Assembly: GCF_000179915.2 (NCBI RefSeq)
Contig: NC_014963.1
Location: 248,001 to 312,000, forward strand
Source: Terriglobus saanensis SP1PR4
GTDB lineage: Bacteria; Acidobacteriota; Terriglobia; Terriglobales; Acidobacteriaceae
DNA length: 64,000 nucleotides
Direction of reading: 5' to 3'
Part shown: piece after piece, positions 18,405 through 27,461 of the stretch
How the letters are laid out: every line of letters starts with the position of its first letter
Numbering within the stretch: position 1 is the stretch's first letter
Position numbers and translations under genes: made by a program
The notes under the pieces: generated by a model
Databases searched by the model: none
Told to the model about the DNA's origin: nothing
Seen by the model: only the letters and a program-made list of their open reading frames with translations

Positions 18405-21400
18405 ATGAAACGTACCGCCACGCCCTTCGCGTGGGCGATCCTGTTCGCCCTTTTTTGTAGTCTTCCCGTTCTGGGACAGACCGTCACTGGCTCGATTCGT
18501 GGAACCGTTACCGACCCAACCGGCGCGATCATTGCAGGTGCCAAAGTAGTCGCAACCAACGCAGCGACCGGTGTCAGCACGACCACCACTACGAACTCCT
18601 CCGGCGATTACTCCATCCGCTTTCTCCAGATTGGACAGTACAAAGTGAATGTCTCGGCTGGAGGATTTACGATCTCCAACTACGGCCCATTTGCGCTGGA
18701 GATCGATCAGACTGCCAAGGTGGATATTGCCCTGACGGTCGGCTCCGCCACAACGACAGTGGATGTCACAGACCAGATGCAGCCGATTCTCAATACAGAG
18801 AGCGCGACGCTTGGTCTTACCATTACCGAAAACACAATCAATTCGCTTCCTCTCAACGGCCGCGATTTCAGCCAGCTCGCGGTGTATACGCCGGGAGCGG
18901 TCTCCCCGGGCTTTCCTTCCTTTGGTGGCTCTAACTCGACCGAGCGGTCCACCGGTGCCGACAACGAAGTCTCCGTTAACGGCAACCGTCAGCAGTCGAA
19001 TAACTACCTCCTCGACGGGCAGGAAATCAACGAAAACATCAACAATACGATTGGTTACAACCCCAGCCCCGACGCTCTCGCGCAGATGCGCGTGATCACC
19101 AGCAATGCCAACGCAGAGTTTGGAAATGTGAACGGTGGCACCATCGTCGCTGTCATGAAGAGTGGAACCAACCAGTTTCATGGGAGCGCCTTCGCTTACC
19201 TGAAAAACGAGAACCTCAGCGCCAACAGCTGGAGCAACGATCACAACGTCCCCGGGCAGATCGTCCCAATCAATCCCTTCACCTCGACGCAGTTCGGTGG
19301 CACCATCGGCGGACCGATCTTCCGGGATCGCCTCTTCTTCTTTGCGGATTATGCGGCGGCGCGGTCACACACGGGCGGACTTCTTACCGCAAGCGTAGCG
19401 CCTGCAGCCTTCCGCACGGGAAACTTCGCCTCACTACCCTTTCAGCTCTATGACACGCAGGCTGCGGGCGGCCCAGTTCCCTACGCCAACAACCAGGTTC
19501 CCATCACAAGCAAGGTGGCGCAGTTCCTCTTTGCGCATCCCGAAATCTACCCTCTTCCGAACGCGCCGGGCATCGACGCTCTCGGAATTCAGAACAACTT
19601 CGTCGGTCATCAGCGCAAATTCAACGCGAATGATCAGGGCGACATCAAAATTGACTGGCATCTGCACAGCAACGATGTCTTTACCTTCCGCTACTCGCAG
19701 GGCATTGCACGCGACGGTCAAATCACGAATCCTTTGCCGGTACAGTTTCCCAGCAGCAGTGATTATCCTGATCATCTGTTCAACGCCACCTGGGTCCGTT
19801 CCTTCAGCTCTTCGATCGTGAACTCCTTTGCTGCGAACTACGGTCGCATCCGTTTCAACAGCGGTGTTACGACCGATCCCAGCGGCGTCTTTGGCTTCAA
19901 CGGCAATAACCTCGTTGGAATTCCCAGCGCGGCTCAACTGACGCAGGGTTTCAGTCAGCAGACCTTCAGCGGCGGAAGCGGAGCGTTCGCGATCGACAAC
20001 GTTGGAGCCAACCCCACGCCCGAGATCTTTATCGACAACATCTTCGGCTACTCGGACAACCTGACATGGCAGAAGGGCAAGCACCTGCTCAAGTTCGGTG
20101 TGCAGTTCATTCGCTATCAACAGAACAGCTTCTACCCTGGCAACGATGGAGAGCTTGGATCGTTTACTTATAACGGTACCTATACCGCCCTTCCTGGTGG
20201 TACCACCTACCCCTTTGCGGACTTCGTGGCAGACCGGTCCAGCGATGTATCCGTCGGAGCTGTGACCGGACGTACGGGACAGCGGCAATGGCGCGATGCC
20301 TTCTTTGCACAGGATGACTGGAAGCTTCGTCCGAATCTGACGATTAATCTCGGTCTACGCTACGAATATTCGCAGCCGATCTATGAGGTCAACAACAAAG
20401 AAGCGAACGTCGATCTCAATACCAAGGCGATCATTCTGGCAGGTCAGAACGGCGCAAGCCGCGCCCTTTATGACGCTGTCTATAACCAGTGGCAGCCGCG
20501 CGTAGGTTTTGCCTATTCGCCCACCTCACGCACGGTGGTTCGCGGAGGTTACGGTATCTCCAGCTATCTGGAAGGAACCGGCGCCAACCTTCGTCTTACC
20601 CAGAATCCTCCCTTCCACAAGGACTTCGAGCAGCAGGGTGTTGCTCCAGGCACGGTCAACGGCGTCTACAACCCCGGAAAGTTCCTCCAGGCCGCGAATG
20701 GCTTTCCTACCACTCAGGTTCCGACCACGACGTTCTATGTGTGGCCTAAGGACTTGAAGCCCGCTGTCGTTCAGGAGTTCAGCCTGACGACCGAATACCA
20801 GATCAACAACACGTCCTCGTTCCAGATCGGATACGTTGGCGTGCTCGGTCACCACCTCACCGATCCCTACTGGGGCAACCAGTCCACGGGCGTCGATGCG
20901 AACGGAAACGCGCTTCCTGGACCTCTCGACAACATCGTAGGCGTGGGCGGCGTGATCAAGATCACGCAGACCCAGTCCGCAAGCAACTACAACGGATTGC
21001 AGGCTACCTATCGCCTCCGTCCCACGGGCGGCCTGGAACTCACGGCTAATTACACCTACTCGAAGTCGCTAACGGATGATATCGGCTTCTATGGCGTCAC
21101 CAACAACAACAGCGGTCAGTACTACCAGCAGAATGCCTACGACATGCGTTCGGAGTGGGGACCTGCCGGTACGGACACGCGCCATAACCTGTCGGTCACG
21201 GGCGTTTACAACGTTCCCTTCGGTCGCGGCAAGAAGTACGGTGGTGGTTCGAACTTCGTGGTGGATTCTCTCCTCGGCGGATGGAAACTGAGCGGTTCGG
21301 AGGTCTATTACTCGGGCTTCCCCGTAACGCTTAGCTCACCTGCTGAATTCTCAAGCCGTGTCTTTGCCTTCTCTGGTTCGGCGCGTCCACAACAGAACCT

Positions 21401-21782
21401 CGCTTACCACCAGAAGAACCGCGGACTGAACAACTACTTCGGTACTGTGGGGACAACGCCTGGCGCGGGAACGGACATTACCGTCTGCGATCAGTCGGTG
21501 GGTGCTTGTACCTACAGCCAGCAGCCGCAGGGTGCCTTCGGCAATGTGCGGCCGGGAACCTTCCGCGCACCGAGCTTCCACAACATCGACATGGCGTTGG
21601 CTAAGTCCTTCAGCGTGTATCACGAGCATCGTCTCGAGTTCCGCGCGGACGCGTTCAATGCCTTCAACATCGCCAGCTATCAACAACCAGACAGCAACGT
21701 CACGGACACTACGTTCGGACAGATTACGAACACGGTCAGCAACAGCCGCGACATTCAGCTGTCTCTGAAGTACGCGTTCTAA
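18405..21782 (+). CDS. TonB-dependent receptor, Oar-like (third in window)
   Basis: A 1125-residue outer-membrane receptor. It has a signal peptide (about 1-25, ending PVLGQT), a regulatory beta-sandwich starting GSIRGTVTDPTGAII (about 28-110), a plug region with SLPLNGRDFSQLAVYTPGA and NNYLLDGQEINEN, and a barrel ending in LKYAF. The ATG is set by GGAGG nine bases upstream. It is followed by a large terminator. It stands alone between the pan operon and a smaller protein sharing its N-terminal domain, so its transported substrate cannot be inferred. Confidence 0.92.
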   Translation: MKRTATPFAWAILFALFCSLPVLGQTVTGSIRGTVTDPTGAIIAGAKVVATNAATGVSTTTTTNSSGDYSIRFLQIGQYKVNVSAGGFTISNYGPFALEIDQTAKVDIALTVGSATTTVDVTDQMQPILNTESATLGLTITENTINSLPLNGRDFSQLAVYTPGAVSPGFPSFGGSNSTERSTGADNEVSVNGNRQQSNNYLLDGQEINENINNTIGYNPSPDALAQMRVITSNANAEFGNVNGGTIVAVMKSGTNQFHGSAFAYLKNENLSANSWSNDHNVPGQIVPINPFTSTQFGGTIGGPIFRDRLFFFADYAAARSHTGGLLTASVAPAAFRTGNFASLPFQLYDTQAAGGPVPYANNQVPITSKVAQFLFAHPEIYPLPNAPGIDALGIQNNFVGHQRKFNANDQGDIKIDWHLHSNDVFTFRYSQGIARDGQITNPLPVQFPSSSDYPDHLFNATWVRSFSSSIVNSFAANYGRIRFNSGVTTDPSGVFGFNGNNLVGIPSAAQLTQGFSQQTFSGGSGAFAIDNVGANPTPEIFIDNIFGYSDNLTWQKGKHLLKFGVQFIRYQQNSFYPGNDGELGSFTYNGTYTALPGGTTYPFADFVADRSSDVSVGAVTGRTGQRQWRDAFFAQDDWKLRPNLTINLGLRYEYSQPIYEVNNKEANVDLNTKAIILAGQNGASRALYDAVYNQWQPRVGFAYSPTSRTVVRGGYGISSYLEGTGANLRLTQNPPFHKDFEQQGVAPGTVNGVYNPGKFLQAANGFPTTQVPTTTFYVWPKDLKPAVVQEFSLTTEYQINNTSSFQIGYVGVLGHHLTDPYWGNQSTGVDANGNALPGPLDNIVGVGGVIKITQTQSASNYNGLQATYRLRPTGGLELTANYTYSKSLTDDIGFYGVTNNNSGQYYQQNAYDMRSEWGPAGTDTRHNLSVTGVYNVPFGRGKKYGGGSNFVVDSLLGGWKLSGSEVYYSGFPVTLSSPAEFSSRVFAFSGSARPQQNLAYHQKNRGLNNYFGTVGTTPGAGTDITVCDQSVGACTYSQQPQGAFGNVRPGTFRAPSFHNIDMALAKSFSVYHEHRLEFRADAFNAFNIASYQQPDSNVTDTTFGQITNTVSNSRDIQLSLKYAF

Positions 21783-21796
21783 ACGAACCACTGTCC

Positions 21797-21853
21797 ACTC
21801 GGCGCGAGAAAAAGGAGGGCATTCGCCTCCTCTTCTCGCGCCGAGTGCGTTTT
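21797..21853 (+). terminator. Large intrinsic terminator after the third receptor
   Basis: A long near-perfect hairpin: ACTCGGCGCGAGA pairs with TCTCGCGCCGAGT, with an inner GGAGG/CCTCC stem, followed by gcgtttt. It lies 15 bases after the stop codon. Confidence 0.88.
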
Positions 21854-21900
21854 AAGCAAAGTCCTGCCCTCGCGAGGGAATTTCCTCACTTTCCAAGGGC

Positions 21901-23154
21901 ATGGGGAGAGACTCTTTCGGGGGACAGACAGAAAAGCGTCGATTCAAGTATTCTCGCTGCATGATGTCCGGGGCTCCTTCTTCGATTCAAAAAAAGTGCT
22001 GGCAAAAAAATGCGACGGGAAGGCGCCTGTCGCGCCTCGCCCGTTTGCGAGCGATCGAACGTCGCTGGGTACGCAGCCTGCGTCTTATTTTTCTGGGAAG
22101 TTCTCTTTTATTTTCAATAGCTTACGGCTCTGCGCAACAGACTTCGGAAGCGCTGAACACTTTGCCTGAATCTCCCGGAAGTTCCATTTCAGGAAGGGAA
22201 TCGGCTGGCGAGCAATCCGAGCAGAAGTCTTCCAGCAGCATCAGCGGCACCGTGCTCGACCTCAACGGAGGCATCGTCCCGGAGGCGAAGGTGACCCTTA
22301 AGATGGAGGGTGCTTCGGCAGAGACCGTCATCACTTCGGATGGTGAAGGCAACTTCCGGTTCTCGAGTCTCCCCTCTGGTAAGTACAGCGTGACCATCAG
22401 TTCGCCCGGCCTGGAGACCCTGAAGCTGGACGAGATCGTCCTGCACGAGGGACAAAATCATCAGCTTCCCAAGATCGCACTACCCCTGTTGCGCACAAGC
22501 ACCGATGTCCAGGTCGTCGTTACGCAAAAAGAGCTCGCCGTCGAACAGGTGAAGCTCGCGGAGAAGCAGCGCGTCCTCGGCATCGTTCCGAACTTCTACA
22601 GCAGCTACATCTGGAACGCCGCTCCGCTCCCGGCCAAACAGAAGTTCGACCTGGCGATGAAGTCGCGCACCGATCCTGTGGCTTTTGTGATCACGGGCGT
22701 TGTGGCTGGCATCGAGCAGGCGCGCGACCGGTTTCCCGCATACGGCCAAGGTACCGAAGGATATGCGAAACGCTATGGGGCCTCCTATGCGACCAGTGCC
22801 GTTGGCCGGTTCATGGGATACGCTGTTCTTCCTTCCGTCTTTCACCAGGATCCGCGCTACTTCTACATGGGATCGGGGAGCACCAGGTCCCGCGCATTCT
22901 ATGCCATGACAAGGCCCTTCGTGACCCGTGGAGACAACGGGCGTTCGCAGCCGAACTACTCCTACATCCTGGGCAGCTTTATCGCCGGAGGCGTCTCGAA
23001 TCTCTACCATCCGGCAGACGATCGCGGAGCCAGATTGACGGTCGACAACGCCCTGTTGGGCATTGCGGCCAGCTCCATCGGCAATTTGGTGCGCGAATTT
23101 GTCCTGCGGAAGTACACGCCCAGTGTGCCGAACTACGCACAGGGCAAACCGTAG
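21901..23154 (+). CDS. Exported carboxypeptidase-regulatory-like domain protein of unknown function
   Basis: A 417-residue protein. A hydrophobic export segment lies near residues 60-78. A Ser/Glu-rich stretch follows, then a beta-sandwich domain (about 112-200; GTVLDLNGGIVPEAKVTL, FRFSSLPSGKYSVTI) like the N-terminus of the neighbouring receptor. The 210-residue C-terminal domain carries YGKR-like and HQDPRYFY motifs that I associate with a recurrent uncharacterised acidobacterial family. It is not a receptor, as no barrel follows. The start is uncertain; tandem ATGs at 21961 and 21964 would shorten the unusually long basic leader. Its TAG stop abuts the TAG of the converging MFS gene. Confidence 0.7.
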   Translation: MGRDSFGGQTEKRRFKYSRCMMSGAPSSIQKKCWQKNATGRRLSRLARLRAIERRWVRSLRLIFLGSSLLFSIAYGSAQQTSEALNTLPESPGSSISGRESAGEQSEQKSSSSISGTVLDLNGGIVPEAKVTLKMEGASAETVITSDGEGNFRFSSLPSGKYSVTISSPGLETLKLDEIVLHEGQNHQLPKIALPLLRTSTDVQVVVTQKELAVEQVKLAEKQRVLGIVPNFYSSYIWNAAPLPAKQKFDLAMKSRTDPVAFVITGVVAGIEQARDRFPAYGQGTEGYAKRYGASYATSAVGRFMGYAVLPSVFHQDPRYFYMGSGSTRSRAFYAMTRPFVTRGDNGRSQPNYSYILGSFIAGGVSNLYHPADDRGARLTVDNALLGIAASSIGNLVREFVLRKYTPSVPNYAQGKP

Positions 23155-24483
23155 CTACTCGATGCGTGGCGCGTCTGTGGCTTGTGCGAGATCGTCGTCC
23201 TTGGTCTCTCGTACCAGCAGAAGGCCGGCGAGCGAGAGCGCTGCTGCTGTGGCAAGGTAATAGCCCACATACGGCAGGCCGTAGGAGCGGGCGAGGTACG
23301 TTGCCGCATAGGGCGCGAGCGATCCGCCCAGAATGCCCGCGAAGCTGAAGGCCAACGAGCTTCCCGTATAGCGAACAGGCGTGGGAAAGAGCTCCGAGAT
23401 CACGGTACCAAGCGGGCCGTACGTCATGCCCATCAGCGCCAGGCCTATGCCCATCATGGCCAAAGCTCCCGCCGTTCCCGCAACGAAGATCTTCGCCATC
23501 ACCAGACCGAACAGCGCAATCGCTACCGTGACCGAGAGCATCACGCGGCGTCGGCCACGCTCTGCCAGCAAGGCGGAGATCGGGATGGTAAGCGCAAAGA
23601 GCGGAATCACGGCCATCTGCATCAGCAGGAACTTTCCGCGGCTGAAGCCCAGCACCGTTGTGCCCCACGAGAGTGCGAAGACCGTCATCAGGTAAAAGAG
23701 AACGAAGGTTGCGAGGCAGACCAGAATGCCCGCGAGTAACGGACGCGTGTGGCGGCGCATGACCGTGAGCATCGGGAACTTTACCTGCTCGTGGCGATCC
23801 ATCGCCTTCTGGAAGACGGGCGTCTCGTGAATGGTGAGGCGGACATAGAGGCCGAGCACCACCAGCAGCGCGCTGGCGAGAAAGGGAAGCCGCCATCCAA
23901 AGCGGAAGAACTGCTGGTCCGTCAGAAGGCGCGAAAGCAGGAGAAAGACACCGCCGGAGAGGAAGAATCCAAGAGGTGCGCCAAGCTGCGGAAACATGCC
24001 GTACCAGGCGCGCTTATTCGGCGGAGCGTTTTCAATCGCGAGGAGCACAGCGCCGCCCCACTCGCCGCCAAGGCCGATTCCCTGCCCGAAGCGGCAGAGT
24101 GCAAGCAGCAGTGGTGCAGCAAAACCGATCGTCGAATACGTCGGCAAAGCGCCAATGGCAAAGGTAGACAGGCCCATCGTAGAGAGCGCGATGACCAGCG
24201 TGGTCTTGCGTCCGATGCGGTCGCCAAAGTGTCCGAAGAGCGCGGAGCCAACAGGTCGGGCAAGGAACGCGATGCCGAAGGTCGCAAGCGAGGCGAGCGT
24301 TGCCGAAGCTGGATCCGAAGCAGGGAAGAAGAGCTTCGGGAAGACCAGCACCGCCGCCGTGGCATAGATGTAGAAGTCGAAGAACTCGACCGTCGTTCCG
24401 ACAAGACTGGCGAAGAGGACATGGCCGGGGCGGTTTTGGGGGACGATCACAGGAACGATAGTGTTTTCGCTTTTCACTCGCAT
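23155..24483 (-). CDS. MFS transporter, metabolite:H+ symporter (MHS) type
   Basis: Inner-membrane proton-coupled carrier of 442 residues with about twelve hydrophobic helices. The MHS subfamily is recognised by the start VGTTVEFFDFYIYATAA, the loop GHFGDRIGRKTT between helices 2 and 3, and GQGIGLGGEWGGAV. Relatives carry proline/betaine, alpha-ketoglutarate, citrate or shikimate, so an organic acid or osmolyte is likely, but the substrate is not readable. It is divergent from the peroxidase gene at 24556 with 72 bases between. Confidence 0.9.
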   Translation of the reverse strand: MRVKSENTIVPVIVPQNRPGHVLFASLVGTTVEFFDFYIYATAAVLVFPKLFFPASDPASATLASLATFGIAFLARPVGSALFGHFGDRIGRKTTLVIALSTMGLSTFAIGALPTYSTIGFAAPLLLALCRFGQGIGLGGEWGGAVLLAIENAPPNKRAWYGMFPQLGAPLGFFLSGGVFLLLSRLLTDQQFFRFGWRLPFLASALLVVLGLYVRLTIHETPVFQKAMDRHEQVKFPMLTVMRRHTRPLLAGILVCLATFVLFYLMTVFALSWGTTVLGFSRGKFLLMQMAVIPLFALTIPISALLAERGRRRVMLSVTVAIALFGLVMAKIFVAGTAGALAMMGIGLALMGMTYGPLGTVISELFPTPVRYTGSSLAFSFAGILGGSLAPYAATYLARSYGLPYVGYYLATAAALSLAGLLLVRETKDDDLAQATDAPRIE

Positions 24484-24555
24484 GCACTCACAATCCTAAT
24501 TGCGGAAGTACTACGACAGATAGAGCACAGGTATCCTTAAGAGGGGGTTGGCGTC

Positions 24556-25623
24556 TTGTTTTTTCGTTCTTCGGTTGTGTCGTTGACGATGGCAGCGGTT
24601 CTTCTGATCGCCGTCGGCGGTTGCCGTTCGCGTGTGCAGAATCGGCCCGTGGGTAAGGCCGTTTCCATCGCTGTTCCCCTGGGCCTGCCGCCGCTCCCGC
24701 TTCCGCGCGACAACCCGCCCACGTCGGACTCGATCGCTCTGGGACGCATGCTCTTTTTCGACAAGCACCTGTCGCAGGATGACTCGCTTGCATGCTCTTC
24801 CTGCCACAATCCGCAGACCTACTTCACCGACGGGCAGAGGCTCTCCAAAGGTCTCGGTGGCATGTCGCTCCGGAATGCGCCTACGGTGATGAACGCGGCG
24901 TATCTTCCCTTCCAGTTCTGGGACGGCCGCGCCCTCACGCTGGAGGAGCAGGCGGCAAGCCCCATCGCAGATCCGATCGAGATGAATCAGCCACATAATG
25001 TCTCCGTAAAGAAGATCGCCGCGGAGAGTGCCTATAAGGGAATGTTTGCAAAGGCTTTTGGAACGGACAACGTCACGCTCGGGCGCATCGAAAACGCACT
25101 CGCCAGCTTCGAGCGCACGCTCCTCTCCGGCAACTCCGCCTTCGACCGTTACCAGTATGGTGGAGACCAAACGGCGCTTACGATCTCTCAAGCACGCGGT
25201 CTTGCGGTCTTTCTCGATCCGAACAAGGGCAACTGCGCGGCGTGCCATACCGTCCGCCCACACGACGCTCTCTTTACCGACGGCAAATTCCACAACACCG
25301 GCGAAGGTGTGGGAGATCTTGACCAGTTCAGCGATGTCGGGCGATATCACGAAACCAAGGTGAAGACAGACACAGGCGCCTTCAAAACCCCAACGCTGCG
25401 CAACGTCGCCAACACCGCGCCCTATATGCACGATGGGCGCTTGAAGACCTTGAAAGAGGTCGTCGACTTCTACGCCGGTGGCGGAAACTCCAATCTTTAT
25501 TTAGACCCCGAGATGAAGAAGATTCATCTCAACGGAACCGACCGCGAAGACTTGGTCGCGTTTATGCAATCCCTCACCGGTGAGATGCCGCCCGATGTCG
25601 GACCTCCGGACAAGAAGAAGTAA
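24556..25623 (+). CDS. Di-haem cytochrome c peroxidase-like (MauG/CcpA family) lipoprotein
   Basis: Periplasmic di-haem enzyme of 355 residues, expected to reduce hydrogen peroxide or to act like MauG. Two haem c sites are visible, CSSCH (near residue 78) and CAACH (near 227), each followed by FTDG as in the family; TGAFKTPTLRNV and APYMHDGRLKTL are further signatures. The N-terminus has a lipobox (AVGGC near residue 23), so it is membrane-tethered. The start is a TTG at 24556, supported by GAGGGGG eight bases upstream. It heads a three-gene operon with a cupredoxin-like and a beta-propeller lipoprotein. Confidence 0.9.
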   Translation: MFFRSSVVSLTMAAVLLIAVGGCRSRVQNRPVGKAVSIAVPLGLPPLPLPRDNPPTSDSIALGRMLFFDKHLSQDDSLACSSCHNPQTYFTDGQRLSKGLGGMSLRNAPTVMNAAYLPFQFWDGRALTLEEQAASPIADPIEMNQPHNVSVKKIAAESAYKGMFAKAFGTDNVTLGRIENALASFERTLLSGNSAFDRYQYGGDQTALTISQARGLAVFLDPNKGNCAACHTVRPHDALFTDGKFHNTGEGVGDLDQFSDVGRYHETKVKTDTGAFKTPTLRNVANTAPYMHDGRLKTLKEVVDFYAGGGNSNLYLDPEMKKIHLNGTDREDLVAFMQSLTGEMPPDVGPPDKKK

Positions 25624-25635
25624 AGTGGAAGAGCC

Positions 25636-26397
25636 ATGAAGAAAAATCTCTGCCTGCTGTTCATTGTTATGTTCGCTGGATGCTCAAAGAAGAGCACCCC
25701 AGTTCCCGTTGCTGTTCCCGCCGCGCCTTCCTACTTCAAAGTAGATGCCGCCACTGCGGGCTCCATCTCCGGGAAGGTGAAGTTCGCCGGGCCGCGCCCG
25801 CATCTTCAGCTGATCAATATGGAGGAAGACCCGGCATGCGTGATGGCGCATGCCGGCAAAGCCTATGAGGAATCGCTTGTGGTCGACGTGCACGGCGCAT
25901 TGGGCAATGCGTTTGTGTACATCAGCAAAGGCCTCGAAGGAAAGAAGTTTGAAACTCCGACGACGCCCGTTGTGATCGATCAGCGTGGATGCTGGTTCCG
26001 TCCGCGCCTCCTCGGCCTGCAGACCGGGCAACCCTTCAAGGTCGTCAACTCAGATCCTGTCACGCACAACATTCACCCCATGGCGATGGTAAATCGCGAG
26101 TGGAACCACAGCCAGGGCCCCGGTGACGATCCGATGACACGCCGGTTCATCAAGTCGGAGATCATGATTCCAGTGAAGTGCAACATCCATAGCTGGATGC
26201 ACGCCTACATCGGCGTCCTCGATCATCCTTACTTCGCGGTCACGAAGGATGATGGGAGCTTCGAGATCAAAAATCTTCCCCCAGGGACGTATACGGTCTC
26301 CATCTGGCAGGAAAAGCTTGGGACACAGGAGCAGCAGATCACGGTCGCTTCCCAAACAAACGCAACGGCAAACTTTACGTACAAAGGAAAATCATGA
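25636..26397 (+). CDS. Cupredoxin-like (plastocyanin/MauL-type) lipoprotein
   Basis: A 253-residue lipoprotein (lipobox MFAGC at the N-terminus). The middle (about 40-200) has the copper-ligand pattern of a blue copper domain: a histidine pair in VTHNIHP, then VKCNIHSWMHAY with cysteine, histidine and methionine. The C-terminal 50 residues (GSFEIKNLPPGTYTVSIW) form a carboxypeptidase-regulatory-like fold. It probably shuttles electrons in the periplasm for the peroxidase encoded 12 bases upstream. Its stop overlaps the next gene's start by four bases. Similar proteins occur beside MauG-type cytochromes, which supports the role. It could also be a copper-binding carrier without redox function. 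Confidence 0.8.
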   Translation: MKKNLCLLFIVMFAGCSKKSTPVPVAVPAAPSYFKVDAATAGSISGKVKFAGPRPHLQLINMEEDPACVMAHAGKAYEESLVVDVHGALGNAFVYISKGLEGKKFETPTTPVVIDQRGCWFRPRLLGLQTGQPFKVVNSDPVTHNIHPMAMVNREWNHSQGPGDDPMTRRFIKSEIMIPVKCNIHSWMHAYIGVLDHPYFAVTKDDGSFEIKNLPPGTYTVSIWQEKLGTQEQQITVASQTNATANFTYKGKS

Positions 26398-27461
26398 TGC
26401 CCCGGACTTCTCTCGTTCTTCTCGTAGGCCTCGCGGTTGCAGTCACTGGATGCCATTCTTCGAAAGCGCCTGCCACGCAGGAAAACCAAGCGGTCCACGC
26501 GTCCTCTCCGCTTCGGCTCTATGTGACCAACGAGGTCTCCGGTGATCTCACGGTGATTGACGGCGGCTCGTATGATGTGATCGCCACCGTGCCGCTCGGC
26601 AAGCGTCCGCGCGGCATCCATCCCAGTCCCGATGGCAAGACGCTCTACATCGCGCTCAGCGGTTCGCCCATCGCAGGTCCGGATGTGGATGAGAGCACGC
26701 TCCCTCCGCCGGACAAGAACGCGGACGGTATCGGTGTCTTCGACGTCGCGCAGAACAAGCTCGTCCGCATCATTAAGGGGGGCTCTGACCCAGAGAACTT
26801 CGATGTGAGCAAGGACGGCAAGCAGTTGTACATCTCTAACGAAGATGTCTCCGCCGTCAGCGTTCTGGATATCGCCTCCGGCTCCGTGGTGAAAGAGTTG
26901 AAGATCGGTGCACAGCCTGAGGGCGTAAAGATCTCGCCCGATGGCAAGTTCGTCTACGTCACATCGGAAGAGACAAGCGAGATCGCAGTGCTGGATCCCG
27001 TAGCCGGAAAGATCACCGCGACCTTCAAAGTAGGACACCGCCCGCGCTCAGTGGCCTTTATGCCGGACGGCAAGCACGCCTATATCAACGCTGAAAACGA
27101 TGGCACGGTCGTTGTGGTGGATGTTGCCAGGCGCAAAGTGGCGAAGGCCATTCAACTCGGCCAGCCGGGACTCGTAAAGCCCATGGCTGTACTGCTCTCG
27201 GCAGATGCGAGCAAGCTCTACGTAAGCACGGGGCGCGGCGGCAAGGTCTTCACCATCGACACCGCGACAGACACCGTCCTCAACTCCGTTGCCGTGGGCA
27301 AGCGCCCGTGGGGCATTGCGCTTTCGCCCGACGGCAAGACGCTCTACTCCTCCAACGGCCCGTCGAACGACGTCGCCGTCGTCGACCTCGCCACCAACAC
27401 AGTCACGAAGAAGGTTAAGGCCGGAACCGGTCCTTGGGGAGTCGTGGCCTTGCTACGGTAA
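26394..27461 (+). CDS. YVTN-type beta-propeller lipoprotein
   Basis: A 355-residue lipoprotein (lipobox VTGC at about residue 19) made of repeated beta-propeller blades. The recurring unit contains PDGK.LYI or PDGKFVYVT, VVDVA and VGKRPWGIA or VGHRPRSVA, of which seven or so copies can be traced. Such propellers accompany PQQ-dependent and cytochrome systems and may chaperone or scaffold redox partners, although direct catalysis is not shown. It overlaps the cupredoxin gene by four bases, and its TAA directly abuts the TGA of the converging PQQ-dehydrogenase gene. The start could equally be the second codon, ATG at 26397. Confidence 0.85.
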   Translation: MMPRTSLVLLVGLAVAVTGCHSSKAPATQENQAVHASSPLRLYVTNEVSGDLTVIDGGSYDVIATVPLGKRPRGIHPSPDGKTLYIALSGSPIAGPDVDESTLPPPDKNADGIGVFDVAQNKLVRIIKGGSDPENFDVSKDGKQLYISNEDVSAVSVLDIASGSVVKELKIGAQPEGVKISPDGKFVYVTSEETSEIAVLDPVAGKITATFKVGHRPRSVAFMPDGKHAYINAENDGTVVVVDVARRKVAKAIQLGQPGLVKPMAVLLSADASKLYVSTGRGGKVFTIDTATDTVLNSVAVGKRPWGIALSPDGKTLYSSNGPSNDVAVVDLATNTVTKKVKAGTGPWGVVALLR

